This document shows positions 49,099 to 62,732 of a stretch of DNA of 64,000 bases, piece by piece. The stretch covers positions 19,541,001-19,605,000 of the forward strand of contig JAYKKI010000027.1 in the NCBI GenBank assembly GCA_039881145.1, given 5' to 3'. Within the stretch, counting starts at the first letter, position 1. Each line of letters starts with the position of its first letter. A program made the translations under genes and the position numbers. Source of the DNA: Druceiella hillmani (Eukaryota > Arthropoda > Insecta > Lepidoptera > Hepialidae). The notes under the pieces were generated by a model. It saw nothing but the letters and a program-made list of their open reading frames with translations, ran no database searches and was not told where the DNA came from.

Positions 49099-49420
49099 GT
49101 GTACGAAACGCTCGTAATACGGGTTCTATTCGTACGTAGCAAGTCTATTTTTGATTGTGAAGCCTTCTTTGCATATTCCTTCACGTATACGGCTGTTTTC
49201 AGTCAAATAGATTTGACACCGCATTCGATTACTCCCGTGCGTGAGCCGACTCGCTGTGGGACACACGCACGACCCGGAACGTTTTCACAGTCAAGCGGAT
49301 TTGGCGCAGCGCGAATTTTGTTCCGTTCGCCTGAGTAGTTGATATGCCACGCAAAACGAAAAGAGACTAATGTACGGTATAGTATGTACCGTCTACCTGT
49401 ACACTCGTGTAGCAAAAATC
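49099..49420. promoter_or_regulatory. CpG-rich patch, possible promoter or first exon
   Basis: CpG is locally dense (ACGCTCGTAATACGGG, CCCGTGCGTGAGCCGACTCG, ACACGCACGACCCGG, TTGGCGCAGCGCG). An arthropod initiator-like TTCAGTC lies at 49198-49204, with no TATA box about 30 bp upstream. Short open frames exist on both strands (+ 49099-49338; - 49203-49415), none with a recognisable product. Base composition is the only real support. Confidence 0.3.
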
Positions 49421-49555
49421 GTTACAAAAGTAAATATCGTTGAGAACAATCGACTTGTTCTCAATTTAACGAAAATTCGAATTTTCCTCCTTTTTTCTTT
49501 AAATCGAAAAATTTAGGTAAAAAATTAAGTGCCTGCAAATTTAAGGTTCAGTCGC
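49421..49555. other. AT-rich spacer
   Basis: Nothing recognised. Confidence 0.5.
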
Positions 49556-49962
49556 GATTATTTTATTAAAAGAAGTTATTTGAAAAAAGTTCCCAAATAT
49601 AAATGCAGTTTTCCAAGGAAGTGTAAGTTATAAGTTTTGAACTTAAGTGCTATTCTTAGTGACAATAAACACTGGATTTGCACATACAAACCGGAATTGA
49701 TACATAAAAAAACAAACCCAAAAAATAAAAATATTAAAATGCGCAAAAAGATCGCGTAAAGAGAGGTTATGAAATTGATGTTTGATAAGCAACTGACAGG
49801 CGTTCCTACATTGAAAGTGCATATTTCAAATATTTTTTTATAATCATATAATCAAGTTCAAAGTCTAATTTATATAATATACTTTGTTTTTAATTATGCT
49901 ACTTTATTTAAAACAAAAAAAACGGGAAATTCGCATTTTTGCTAAACCAGACTTATACCTAC
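49556..49962. repeat. Dispersed repeat, copy 2 of a pair
   Basis: Collinear with 47775-48190 over its full length, ending at the same CTAAACCAGACTTA. It carries a roughly 15-bp insertion (AAGCAACTGACAGGC) not in the other copy. Confidence 0.82.
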
Positions 49963-52024
<2,062 letters not shown>

Positions 52025-52620
52025 ATAAAGTCGGAGCAATTCTGGCTCACTCTCGCCGATACGATCCGAAATGGCATTAAGTCGGATAAAAGCAGAGAAA
52101 TGTCTAAAAAGTATTTTCTATCCGGATTCTAAATATAGAAAAACACACCGAAATCTGCACTTCCGTGACGTATTACGCGCAATGCAGAAGGCCGACAATA
52201 ATCGGAAAAATAGAACACATGAAATTCTGAAAAAATAGAACATATGATATTCGGAAAAATAGAACATATGATATTTAATACTCTAACGTGTATACATCCC
52301 ACAAAAGTCGGTTCTTAAAAATAGAACATATGATATTCCGAAAAATAGGACATATATTCGGGAATTCGGTATTTAATATGATATTCGGAAAATTAGAATA
52401 TATAATATTTAGTACTTTAACGTCGGTTCTTTAAAGTCGGAGCGACTCTGGCTCACTTTCGCCGATGCAGACCGAAACGGCGCTAAGTCGGATAAAAGCA
52501 CAGAAATCTCTAAAAGATTTTTTTCGGGATTCTAAATATATGAAGCGATACGCGCAATGCAGATGACCGACAATAATCGGAAAAATAGAACATATGATAT
52601 TTAATACTTTAACGCACACG
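52025..52620. repeat. Two-copy duplication of about 410 bp with internal GGAAAAATAGAACATATG repeats
   Basis: AAAGTCGGAGCRAYTCTGGC, TAAGTCGGATAAAAGCA, GCGCAATGCAGA and GACCGACAATAATCGG occur in order at about 52037-52210 and again at about 52435-52580. Between and after them GGAAAAATAGAACATATGAT recurs five or more times. Confidence 0.85.
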
Positions 52621-52830
52621 TCCTTTAAAAATTAGATGCGGTGCGGCGGCGCGGCGAGCGCTTTTTGACGTATGCATTGAGTCGACCTGGCCTGACCTGA
52701 AATTCGAGTCGCCGATTTCGACCACCGACTTTTGTGGGTGGTGAATCGACGGCCAACAACAATCATAAGACGTTCGCCGCCGATTAACCACCCACAAAAA
52801 TCGATCGTGTCTTTACGCGTTAATGCGAGC
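52621..52830. repeat. GC-rich segment with a 24-bp inverted repeat
   Basis: TTTTGTGGGTGG...AATCGRCGGC (52730-52753) pairs with GCCGCCGATTAACCACCCAC plus AAAA (52776-52799) with two mismatches. Around it are GCGGTGCGGCGGCGCGGCGA and CTGGCCTGACCTG. Minus-strand frames here (52609-52797, 52632-52913) are consequences of GC-richness and the inverted repeat. It may be the end of the repeat to its left. Confidence 0.65.
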
Positions 52831-55800
52831 ATACGAGTACATACAATATTTTCATTATATACAATTACGCATATCTGCATTTCCTTTATACACAGATAGA
52901 ACGAAGTTTGCATGGGTCTCTTCCATATTGACAGCCGGTGATGCTATAAACTATCAATAACATAACCCTATCATAGAATCCTGTCAAAAATTCATTTTCA
53001 CTTTATATGCTTTTTATTTGCTACTTTGTATTTAGTTTTGATATATTTTCATATAGTTACGACTTAAGTATTTTCCGTTCATTTATGTAGATTTATAGGT
53101 TCGATACTTTCGAATATTTAACTTTTTATTAAACAGATAATTAGTTTTTAGTAGAAATTAATAATTATTTAATCATTGTTTCGGCTTCGTTTTTCTTGTA
53201 TGAGTCTTTTTAGTTTTTTTTTATTTGCAGTCAATATTTCTCATTATTTGTCTCTTTCTACCGAAAACGAACTTTCAACAAAATATCCTAAACATTCCCA
53301 TGAGGCAAACGATATGGACTTTCTGAAAGGTATTAAATATTAAGTTATATAAGCCATTCCCGAGTGGCAAACGTTTGTCTCCGTTAATTAAATTACTGCC
53401 AGTTTGTTGCGTGATGATAGTGTGGCAAATACGTCAAAACTCTCAACTCTAAGGAAAAGTTTCGTCCGTGATGGGCGAATATTATCTACAATAAACTGTC
53501 TAATAGTTTCTAGTTACAATCCATTTAATAAATCACCTTATTTTCCACCATTATCAAAGAAAAAATTAGTAACGGTGTAGGAAAATTTTAATCGTATTAG
53601 AAAAATTATAAAATGTCATCAAGTTACTACAAATTGCGTTTCATAAATATTCCAGGACAAAGAGCATAGTTCTCATATATGTATTTAACTTTAGGAATTT
53701 TATTTTTTTTATTTTACGATATGTATCTTGGCTAAAATTTACATAAATCTAGTTTATTATTTGATTATTCTCGGGAGCTTTCCAAAGTTTAACTCGTAAT
53801 ATTTCAAAATATTTTATTTTTTGAAAAATAAGGCATGATATAACTAATAAGTACTTTTAAAAAAAGTATTTCTTTCCTATATTGAAAAATAAAAGGACAT
53901 ATATATGTTAAGTATTTACGTCAAATATTAAAATTGACTATGCCGTATTATATATTTATTTATTTACAATCCTAGGTATAACACCTACGACTATATATCA
54001 TACCGCTCTGTTTTTTTGTTTCCGTACCAAAATGGAAAAAAACGAACGAAAATTACCCGAATTATACTTTTATTAAACCGATTTTACGTTATTTGGAAAT
54101 TAAGGCCATTAGACATAAATATTTTTTTAGAAATAAAGACCTAGTGCATTTACAAGTCTCACGTATTTAATTTTACACAAAAGTTAAAAAAATTAAGTGT
54201 ACATAACGTGTGTTATTTACAAATAGTGATATTATTTTTCATCCTGTAATAGATTGCCTAGTTTATATTTCATAATCGTATTATCATGAATTTCTCCCAA
54301 TAGCTAGAATCATCGCTAGTGATTTCCAAACAACCATAGATAAACTTGTATAATTTTTTTTTGTAAGCGAGGGAGACATACTTTTTGTACGTTTTTACCA
54401 ATATCTCTAGACTTAGCTTGCATAAAATTCTGGAAAAATAGTTTTGAATCCTTAGCCGAAAACTTTAACAAAGTTGCCTCCTTCAAAATTCCCAGACAAA
54501 TAATTTTCTAGCATCTTATTTTTGGCTAAATATGTAAATCAATGAAATAAATTAGAATAGCAAAATTCAACATTCTACGTTAAACTATATCTAAGGAAAA
54601 TGACGGTAATATAACTTATAAATATAATGGTTCCGTTTTTTTCTTTTGAAGCAAAAATCAGATGAAAATCAACTTTAATTTGTTTTAATAATATATTTAG
54701 TATATTCTCCACAGACAGGCAATGTGTATGAAAGAGAAAACGGATTACAATGATAATTTCGAATATTAGAAAATGACAGAACGAAACGTCAAAAACGAGA
54801 CAACACGAGTATTTGCTAGCCTCCCGTAGCGGCCTGCCTTAATTGACGTTTGCGGTTTATTTATAATTATAAAAAAAATATCTTAAAATTCAGTGCAGAT
54901 CGAATTATTTACGTAATGTTAACATGGGCAGTACTTAATTTCACCTTCACCCATAATAAAAACCCTCAGGGTTAGCCTTTTCATCGGTAAAAATCTAAAA
55001 ACAATTTTCAGTTACTTCTTTAACTATGACTATAAAAAAATGCGATTTTTTAGAAATTCAGAAAGCGCCTAGCTGCACAATGATTAAGGTACCTATTTCA
55101 TAATTTATTTGATGAATATATCAAATATGAGAAAATAAATGCTAAAGTAAACATAATTTTCATACATATTTACATGTAAACTTTACTAACATCAACGAAT
55201 TTGAATTTTGGTCTCCCATTATTTCGTTTATTTCCCATCTATTGATTATATACTAAATCTATGGTTTTACCCAGTGGGTCAAATATTTTTTTCAATACAT
55301 CATACCTACTTATTGACTGACAAATGTTACTTAAAAAAATGAGCTTTTAAAATTCAGAGTAAGATTTAAAAATCTACTGAATTCGAATTTCTGTAGTGAA
55401 CATATTAACATTTCCTTACAATTATCGTAAATTCACCCCCATTGAATAATTGTCTCTAGTGCGCATGAAATGAAAAAAGCTTAATAAAAGGTCTTATGTC
55501 ATATTTCTCTTACAAGAACTTACAATAATTTCGTATGGTAAGAAAGAAGCGTAACGAAATGTGAAACGCTTATTAATAAGAGAGTACGGTAATATACATT
55601 GCCTCTCAATAAATTATTCCAAAGCAGGTAACTTTTTAAATCACTTTCTAAAGTAAAGTGTATTTCAATTTAATTTATTTATTATTTATATAAAATGTTA
55701 GCATACGCATAACGTATAATATATACATACATTTGGTGAACTTATTGCTACATGAACAATCTCTTCCAATGAACCACATTGGCTAAATATGAGAATTTAA

Positions 55801-57149
55801 TAATTAAAATAGGAGACTGTAAAATATATTCATAAACCTACTCTAACACAACATTTACAAATTAAAATATTCATTCTATCGTAACTAAACACATAAACAA
55901 AAAACAAGACTAAATATATAAAGAAAACAGTTAGCATAGGAAAAGAAACCAAAATGGAATTACGGACAAATAGAACTAAGGGATTATAACAGGAAGAACG
56001 TTTCAGACAGCCTTTGACAACTTTTGTTGAGGGGAAGTTTCTGGTATCAGGATCCAGTTAATTCCAAAATTTTGTATCTTAGTCAGAGAAGGACTTTTTT
56101 CATAAAAGGTGGATGCGTATTCGGAAAAAATCAGACTGAGTTGGCTTTCAAAACGATGTCCTGAACGTTTGTAGACAAGTAACAAAATCTGCTTCTAAGA
56201 CATATTGGATAATTTAAAATATTGTAAAGAAGTATAAGAACATGCACATTGCGTCAATCACGGATTTCAGCCATTTATGTTGTCCTCTGAATTGAGATAC
56301 AATTTCATGCTTTTTGCAACCAAAAATCTAACGAACGCACAAATTTTAAAGGCATTCTAATTTTTAAGACGATTCTCAATTAGTTCTGGGTAGCATATAT
56401 CTCTAAAATCAGATAGAAGCAGTAAGAGTGTTTGACAGAAGTGAGTTTTGGTTTCTGCACTTAAAAATTTTGAAGTTACTTGACGGAGAGCTTTCTGCTG
56501 AAGACACGACGACGAACATCATTTACTGGAGGTTGCCAACAGAAAAAAAAAATACGGTTACGACTAAGAGCATAATTTTCGTCATGATTCCAGCTGTAGC
56601 CATATGTTTCCTTTTTCTATATGCTGGGAATTATTCGGTCTTAGTGCAAATAATATCCGCGGTTTTTCCAATATAATAGCATATGTTATTACTTTATTGG
56701 TTAATAATCAAACATGAGCAACACTAAACGTGCATAATACTTGAAACAAAACATATTGTAACTATATCTTTCTTTTAAAAAGTCCATTGTCAAAGCTTTT
56801 TCTGGTTCTGAATTTTAAAAAATTAGAAGTCACATGAAAAGACTCACAGACAGATCACATGAAAACAACAATTTTTTTTGTCCGAAACATAGTAATACTC
56901 TTAGTTGACTTAATACATTTTTGACACAGTGAAGATACATACAGATATCATATGAATGTCACGTTTCTACTTTGAGTGTTTTTAACAAAAACAACTATGA
57001 CAGTGTTTTTTTTTTCTTTTTCATGCTCAGACTCCTAAAACATAATCGTTAATAATATGTGTTTCCTAATTAGACTAGATACCTATATAGTCGTAAATAA
57101 ATATAAATACATATTTCGCTTTCCTCACCAAGCTAGTTCTTTACAGATC
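52831..57149. other. Long AT-rich stretch, no gene or element identified
   Basis: More than 4 kb with no recognisable coding frame or terminal repeat. Slightly less AT-rich spots occur near 53340-53480 and 54820-54850. Short frames at 56003-56185 (-) and 56428-56676 (+, GTG/TTG start) were examined: the latter has one hydrophobic segment but no other support. Confidence 0.5.
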
Positions 57150-57400
57150 GAAATAATTTACGCGAACTTGACAACGTCTGAAGGAGCATAAGCCATTAAT
57201 GACTTGGCTTTCACATTTAAATTGTAGCCTGCAAATATTAATTGTGCTTTATTTAAGAAACTGCCGCAAGGAATGACAAACGACTCGCCTTAATTACATT
57301 TAATACCTTCAAGTACTATTAATTGAAAAATGGCCTCGAAAATATTGAATTCTGCCGGTAGTTATTTTGTTTATTTGCCAGCAGTTGAAATGTCATTATT
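57150..57400. promoter_or_regulatory. Possible conserved non-coding element
   Basis: Non-repetitive, with more balanced base use than its surroundings and several homeodomain-type ATTA words (GCCATTAATGACTTGG, CTTAATTACATTTAAT, ATTAATTGTGC). Nothing but texture supports this. Confidence 0.22.
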
Positions 57401-58257
57401 ATCAAAGAAAATATTCTCTTTTACAAACTGAAAATATATAACTTTGCTAATTAACATATTTTTTGCTCTTTGGTGTGCTGAATATTAAATATAGAAAACA
57501 AAATTCAATAAATCATTTTGTCACAAATATTCACGTTAATAATTATAGAATCTAATATTCAGGTGTTGAATATATCAATTGTTTTGAATATATTACTTCT
57601 CTTTCCATAAATATGTGAAACCGATCTTCTTTTTGTGTTATTTTTTCTTTTAATTAAAAGTATATCTAAAATTAAAACGAAATCCGTAATCAAATTCAAA
57701 TTTCTGATGTTTTTCGATACAATATCAAAACCCCTTTCAATAATTTTTTTCTAATTTGCTGGCCACCATAACGTTTAGTTAGGCTCCCAGAAAAAAAATA
57801 ATTTTTGGGAGCAAGTCTAGTACGTGTTGAAATATATGTAGCTCTCTACTCTACTTCGTGTAGAAATTTTTTATTAGATTGAAGTTTACTAAGCATTTCT
57901 TGTATTTTGTTGTTTGTCGTAGTAGTGCTTGATTAATTATTAAAAAAATTAAATATCGGATTCACCCCATACGACGTGATCGAATTAAACAAAATAACGA
58001 AATTAAACAATATAAAAAAATTATTGTAATTCAGAAAGTTACTTATCAATAGTCAAAAAATAGCGACTAGAATATAAGAAAGATGTATATAAGCAATATT
58101 GCTAAAAAAAATTTAAGAGTTTTTTATTTTATAGGAGATAAAACAAGTTACGTACCTTATATTTTATTGTTATATTTACCATACCATATTCGATCCACTT
58201 AACTTCATCATTTATTCTTTAGAACTTAATAGAATATTTTCTAACTTTTGAATATTT
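57401..58257. other. AT-rich spacer with one hairpin
   Basis: GCTCCCA (57783) and TGGGAGC (57807) form a hairpin around an A/T-rich loop. Otherwise featureless. Confidence 0.5.
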
Positions 58258-58728
58258 CCTAAGTCATAATAGGGTATTTGACTAATGGCGATATTTTTTG
58301 TAAAAATGTTTTAAAACTGTAGAGTAAGTTAAAAAACTTTGTGATGAAAAAAATGATGCATATAACAAACAATTAACCGAAACTTCTAAATAGGAAAAAG
58401 TATCGATTTTTTGTTCATTATACTGAAAAAGTTATTTTGAATTTAGTTTCAACACAAAAAAATGAGAAAATTATAATATGCAATATATAACTTAAACGCA
58501 ATATTTAATGAGATACTAAAAATATTTAATAAACTCCTTTATAATGAATCCTAAATAACTGGCCAGTAACATCATAAATCAGTTGTGTTTTCGCGCGAGT
58601 CGTTATAACTTTGTAATGAAAAGTCCTATATACGATGTATTTATTTTAACCGTTTTTAATATCATTACTTATTCTATTCTAGTAATACAACATATGGTCA
58701 AATACCCTATTCCATTATAACTTAGAGT
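58258..58728. mobile_element. Possible MITE with AGGGTATTTGAC inverted ends
   Basis: CTAAGTCATAATAGGGTATT plus TGAC (about 58259-58283) is mirrored by GTCAAATACCCTATTCCATT plus ATAACTTAG (about 58698-58726), giving about 25-bp imperfect terminal inverted repeats around 415 bp of AT-rich DNA. A target duplication is not clear. Confidence 0.5.
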
Positions 58729-59484
58729 GGAAAACTTTGACAAATCTTAAGAATTTACCGTATGTTAAAATTCTAAACTAAATATTAAGACAAGGGTGAC
58801 AATGCTGAATAGCGAGTCATTTTTATTAATACTCATTTTATTCTGCGAGATCCAATGAGATAGACAAAATATATTTTTATGTCATTTTACTAAAATAAAA
58901 AAATTAGGAATATTCAGCTAGCCCATTGCAATTATTTAGTTCCTTTATCTTTTTTTTCTTAATCGTTAGAAACATTTTTTAGGAAATTGAGATTGTCGAT
59001 CGAGAAATTTATAAATATTATTAACGTTTTTACCATGTGAGTGTATTTAAAAAATTGGACCTTGTTATAGTAGTTTTTGAGAAAATTTGGTTTTATTTTT
59101 TGTTACTTTGTGTATGCAATATGTAAAATATTGAAACACAATGTATTTCATGTATAATACATTGAAAATGGATTGGATCCCAGAGATCGAATTATTTTGT
59201 TCACACAATTATTTAAAATTAGCTATCTGATGGTATATTATGATTTGTGCGGTCTATTTTGACGTCACGCATTTTGATTGACAGACAATTTATGTTTGGG
59301 ATTTTGGCCGCAAAAGTAAAATTTGTTGGTCACAACATCCTTTTTGCAACGTTTGCAACATTTGTGACGTCAGAGTATAATGAATCAATCGCAAGGAAGG
59401 AAAATTGGTACTTAGGTAACAACCCAGAATTGTACGTTGTGTACGACAAAAGTAAAAATTTTGCGCAAAAACAAATATAAATAG
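58729..59484. other. AT-rich spacer
   Basis: No gene supported. The 77-codon frame at 59247-59480 contains a GTGACGTCAGAGT and GACGTCACGC pair (palindromic TGACGTCA cores) and no protein features. Confidence 0.45.
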
Positions 59485-59610
59485 CGCTCACCACTGTTTC
59501 ATAAGTTGTATGTTAAAAATAAACTGTCAAAATGTTGCACAAAAACAAACGAAAATGGAACTGCTACTATCAATTTATTTATCATATCAATTATACTTAT
59601 TTTTAATGGC
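59485..59610 (-). repeat. Fragment of the GTGAGCGCCATTTT repeat family
   Basis: AATAGCGCTCACCACTG and AAATAAACTGTCAAAATGTT are antisense versions of the words repeated at 61000-61245 (AGTAGTGAGCGCCATTTT and AAATTTTGACAGTTTA). Confidence 0.6.
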
Positions 59611-59653
59611 TTACTTAACGTGGTTAATAAGGAAATTTCATTTATCTCATACG

Positions 59654-59654
<1 letters not shown>

Positions 59655-59752
<98 letters not shown>

Positions 59753-59755
59753 TAT
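59655..59755. repeat. (TA)n microsatellite
   Basis: About 100 bp, TA dinucleotides with two TATG interruptions near 59719 and 59733. Confidence 0.95.
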
Positions 59756-59919
59756 CTGAGGAATGTTTATAGTGTATATTAGGTTTCAAAACTTTTTCTA
59801 CAAAAAATTCTAGAATATTTTCTCTCTTTTTTTGCTAGCGAGGCGGTTCCTTATAAATATGATGATGATCTGATGACAAGATTCGGAAATGAGAAATGGA
59901 AATGTTTAATGGATAGTAT

Positions 59920-60180
59920 AAATCAACTGTGATTCATGATATTTTCTATGAATAGTTGTTATTTTGCAAATTAAATACAACATCGACTGATAATGAGTTC
60001 TGCAGATGAACAATGGAACTCCTCAACAGATGCTCGTAAATCAACTTCATTTAAAATATTTACTACTGGTGGTTGCTATTTTGGAAAATAACTTCACCAT
60101 CGACTACGTCAGGGTCTGATGATGAATTTTGAAGATGAACAATTAACTTCTTAACGGATCGTCGTAAATCAACAGAGATA
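59920..60180 (-). repeat. Inverted partial copy of the internal units of the 28.9-29.9 kb repeat
   Basis: Antisense it reads TTGATTTACGACGATCCGTT, GTTCATCTTCAAAATTCATC, CTGACGTAGTCGATGGTGAA and ACCACCAGTAGTAAATATTT, the same order as 29220-29480. About two units are present and neither end motif is. Confidence 0.8.
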
Positions 60181-60289
60181 ACTGGCCGTTAATAGTTTTA
60201 AGCAGGCTATTATTAAAACTAAACAAGCCTTTCTAAAAAAACACATGTATTGTCAAAGCTATGCTACCTGTAACAACGTTGGTGGGTAA
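60181..60289. other. Short spacer
   Basis: Nothing recognised. Confidence 0.5.
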
Positions 60290-60570
60290 ACATTACATTC
60301 GATTTTACTCTCCTTTACAAGCGACCATTTTGAAATTCAAATCCGTTTCGGTCGCCGTATTCTAACCACGCGCTCGTGAAAACGCGCTCTTCGGTCCTTT
60401 TGAATAAATGATTGCAGTCCAGCGGCCGTCGTCCGCACTGCAGACTCGTGGCGGCCATTTGGGATGCATGCCGAATTACGATTCAAAATGTTAATTTTGA
60501 AATGGGCCGTTATTTTGTTATTTTAATAGGCACTTCGATGGTGGGGGCGCGTTTGATGAATCTATGTTAA
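60290..60570. promoter_or_regulatory. CpG-rich patch, possible promoter
   Basis: CpG-dense words cluster (GGTCGCCGTATTC, CACGCGCTCGTGAAAACGCG, CCAGCGGCCGTCGTCCGCAC). GGCGGCCATTTGGG near 60451 contains the GCCAT core bound by Pho/YY1-type factors, and GTGGGGGCGCG follows near 60541. Initiator-like TGCAGTCC at 60413 is weak. No exon can be assigned. Confidence 0.3.
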
Positions 60571-60998
60571 CGTTTTACGAGATAAGGCTTCGTTTTTTTA
60601 CATCACGTATAAAAGGTAGAAAGGAAAACTTGTTAGTGTGTCATATAAGAAAATAAATGAAAGAAGCCTAGCTTAAATGATTTAAAAAATCACTTTAAGT
60701 AAATGTTTTAAATTATACGTCATGACCGTTTCAAAAGCCGTTATTTAAATTTAAATTTCTAGAGTCAGTAAATATTATAAGCTTATCTTAATGTGATCAA
60801 AAGAAAGTATAAAAAATTGACGTATTGGAACCACCAGAACACGGGTAAATGCGGCTGAAAATTATATTGACGAAAGAAGTCGGTATTTGTCGGTCCTGTT
60901 GTATGCGGATTTATAAGTAAATTGAGTACATATGTCGTAACGGATGAAGTACACGCAAAATTAGTAATAAAACAATCCTAAATAGATAAATAAATCTA
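60571..60998. other. Spacer, no gene seen
   Basis: AT-rich with no supported feature. Confidence 0.5.
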
Positions 60999-61245
60999 CA
61001 AAATTTTGACAGTTTACTTTTCACGTTATTGTCTATAACGTACAAAACAGCTGATAGCAGTAGTGAGCGCCATTTTTGTTTGTTTTCGCGCGAAATTTTG
61101 ACAGTTTATTTTTGACACACATAACGTACGAAACATGTGATAGTAGTAATGAGCGCCATTTTGACATTTTACTTTTGACACACGACCTAAAAAAACAGCT
61201 GATAGCAGTAGTGAGCTCTATTTTTGTTTTCGCGCATGCGTACAC
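60999..61245. repeat. Degenerate tandem repeat of 60-90 bp, three units
   Basis: AAATTTTGACAGTTTAYTTTT, CATAACGTACRAAACA and GATAGYAGTARTGAGCGCCA recur three times with deletions; GTTTTCGCGCG ends the first and third. Short frames on both strands here are by-products. Confidence 0.85.
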
Positions 61246-61350
61246 TTCTTATTATATCGTGCTCATTATTTCCCTCGGTTGTTAGCTAAATGCCTATTTT
61301 CTGTCCTTCTTGCAATAGATTTATTACATTCTGACGTCACAAACGCCCGA
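61246..61350. other. Short spacer
   Basis: Nothing recognised apart from a CTGACGTCAC word near 61331. Confidence 0.4.
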
Positions 61351-61552
61351 TGCACCACAAACGGTCAGTCGGATTTACTGACAGTTAAAAACGTATTTTG
61401 TATGGATACTTTAGGAATTAGACCGTGCAATAAGGTACGGTCGGTAAAGTAGACTCTTGTTCCGACTCGACTAACGGTTAATGAGACACAGAAATATATT
61501 TTTAACTCTCCGTAAGTCCGACTGACAGTCTTGACCGTACCTATGTGGTGCA
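61351..61552. mobile_element. MITE-like element of about 202 bp with TGCACCACA ends
   Basis: TGCACCACA (61351) is mirrored by TGTGGTGCA (ending 61552). The arms continue with GTCAGTCGGATTTACTGACA-GTTAAAAA on the left and the matching TTTTTAACTCTCCGTAAGTC-CGACTGACAG on the right, with small gaps. The centre contains GTTCCGACTCGACTAACGG. It encodes no protein. Confidence 0.75.
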
Positions 61553-62064
61553 TATGGGCAAAAAACACTTGGCGCACAAGCATTAATATTAATTAGTGTT
61601 TATCGTTTAGAAAACCTTATTGTTCTGTAATAAATTTTGTCAAATAATATTTATCCTGTCAATTTTTTTATTAAGCATCAGCTTAGAAACAAAATTGTGA
61701 GAACTTTAAAAATAGACTAATTTTTTCTGAGCTATACTTCCTTATAATAAACAATTCATTTTACCTACTAGACAACCATAAATAATTTTACCTAATAGCT
61801 AATAATTCATAACTAGTAATATTCCTCGTATATCTCTTATAAATTTTTTATTCTTAATAAAATCGATTAACTTTTAAATCCATAATATATAATGATTATA
61901 AAATATGTAACATTTTAGTATAAAAAAACCTTTTCAGAACTGGACAACAGTAATACTTTTTTATTTACTTCTATACTTCATAAATCGGTAAATATTTTTA
62001 TTTACTGTATGCAGTATTCATATAATATTTTAGCGTAATCCTTAGAATAGTATTTCCGCAGAAG
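61553..62064. other. AT-rich spacer
   Basis: No feature supported. Confidence 0.5.
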
Positions 62065-62066
62065 TA

Positions 62067-62484
62067 GGGGAAGGTGGTACAAAATGATCCCTCAAGGTAA
62101 AATGATCCCCGGCTATTATATCGATTTTATAGCGCCATCTAGAATATTTTAAGAGAATTTCGTGTTCGTATGGTTAAGCCATACATTCTCTGTCAGTGTT
62201 GTGGCGTCATTTGCAGTAGAAAAGATTTGACCACAAAATATTTAAAATTAATGTGCTCAATCTAAGGTAAGCCATTATTTGACCTTATGTAGCTTTAGTC
62301 TACGTATATGATGTGACATGTGTGTTTGTCTCAGTTTCTGTTATCAATTAGCAGTAGAATTAACCGTCGTTCATTACAATAATCGAACAACATAGGTTAT
62401 GTTCCGATGTTTTTCGTTAATAAGGCATTTGGGGCAAAATGATCCCTGTATGGAGTGGGCAAAATGATCCCAGGATCATTTTGC
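62067..62484. promoter_or_regulatory. Cluster of GCAAAATGATCCC boxes in the transposon leader
   Basis: AAAATGATCCC occurs at 62081-62091, 62099-62109, 62436-62446 and 62461-62471, and inverted as GGATCATTTTGC at 62473-62484. The last two form a near-perfect palindrome (GCAAAATGATCC, CA, GGATCATTTTGC). Repeated terminal and subterminal words of this kind are usually transposase-binding sites; that role is inferred. Confidence 0.65.
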
Positions 62485-62727
62485 TCCATGCCTATCTACT
62501 TCCAATCATGTTCAATTAACTTTTAATACACATATTCTTGGATTTTTTAAATATTATGTATTGTATGCGTAATTATAACTTAAATGAATGAATATAATCC
62601 ACATATTGTGTCAGAATATAATGTTAGAATAAGTTTTTATAATCCATAAATTTATAATATTATTAAATTTATCTTTATTTTGCATCTTAAAATGTGCGAT
62701 AGTCGTTAATGTTTTTTTTACTTTTAG
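62267..62727 (+). other. Predicted 5' UTR intron of the transposase gene
   Basis: A consensus donor, CTAAG|GTAAGC (62266/62267), and an acceptor with a long pyrimidine run, TTTTTTTACTTTTAG|AAG (62727/62728), bracket 461 bp just before the start codon, which falls 5 nt into the second exon. Splicing would remove the inner GCAAAATGATCCC palindrome from the mRNA. Confidence 0.55.
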
Positions 62728-62732
62728 AAGTC

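Noticed and set aside
52609..52913. Overlapping minus-strand frames in GC-rich DNA
   Set aside because: Open because stops are rare in GC-rich sequence; the inverted repeat accounts for the structure.
56428..56676. 82-codon frame with one hydrophobic segment
   Set aside because: Starts at GTG/TTG, no upstream or downstream exon signals, surrounding DNA plain.
59247..59480. 77-codon frame
   Set aside because: No domain; lies beside fragments of a dispersed repeat and contains repeated TGACGTCA words.
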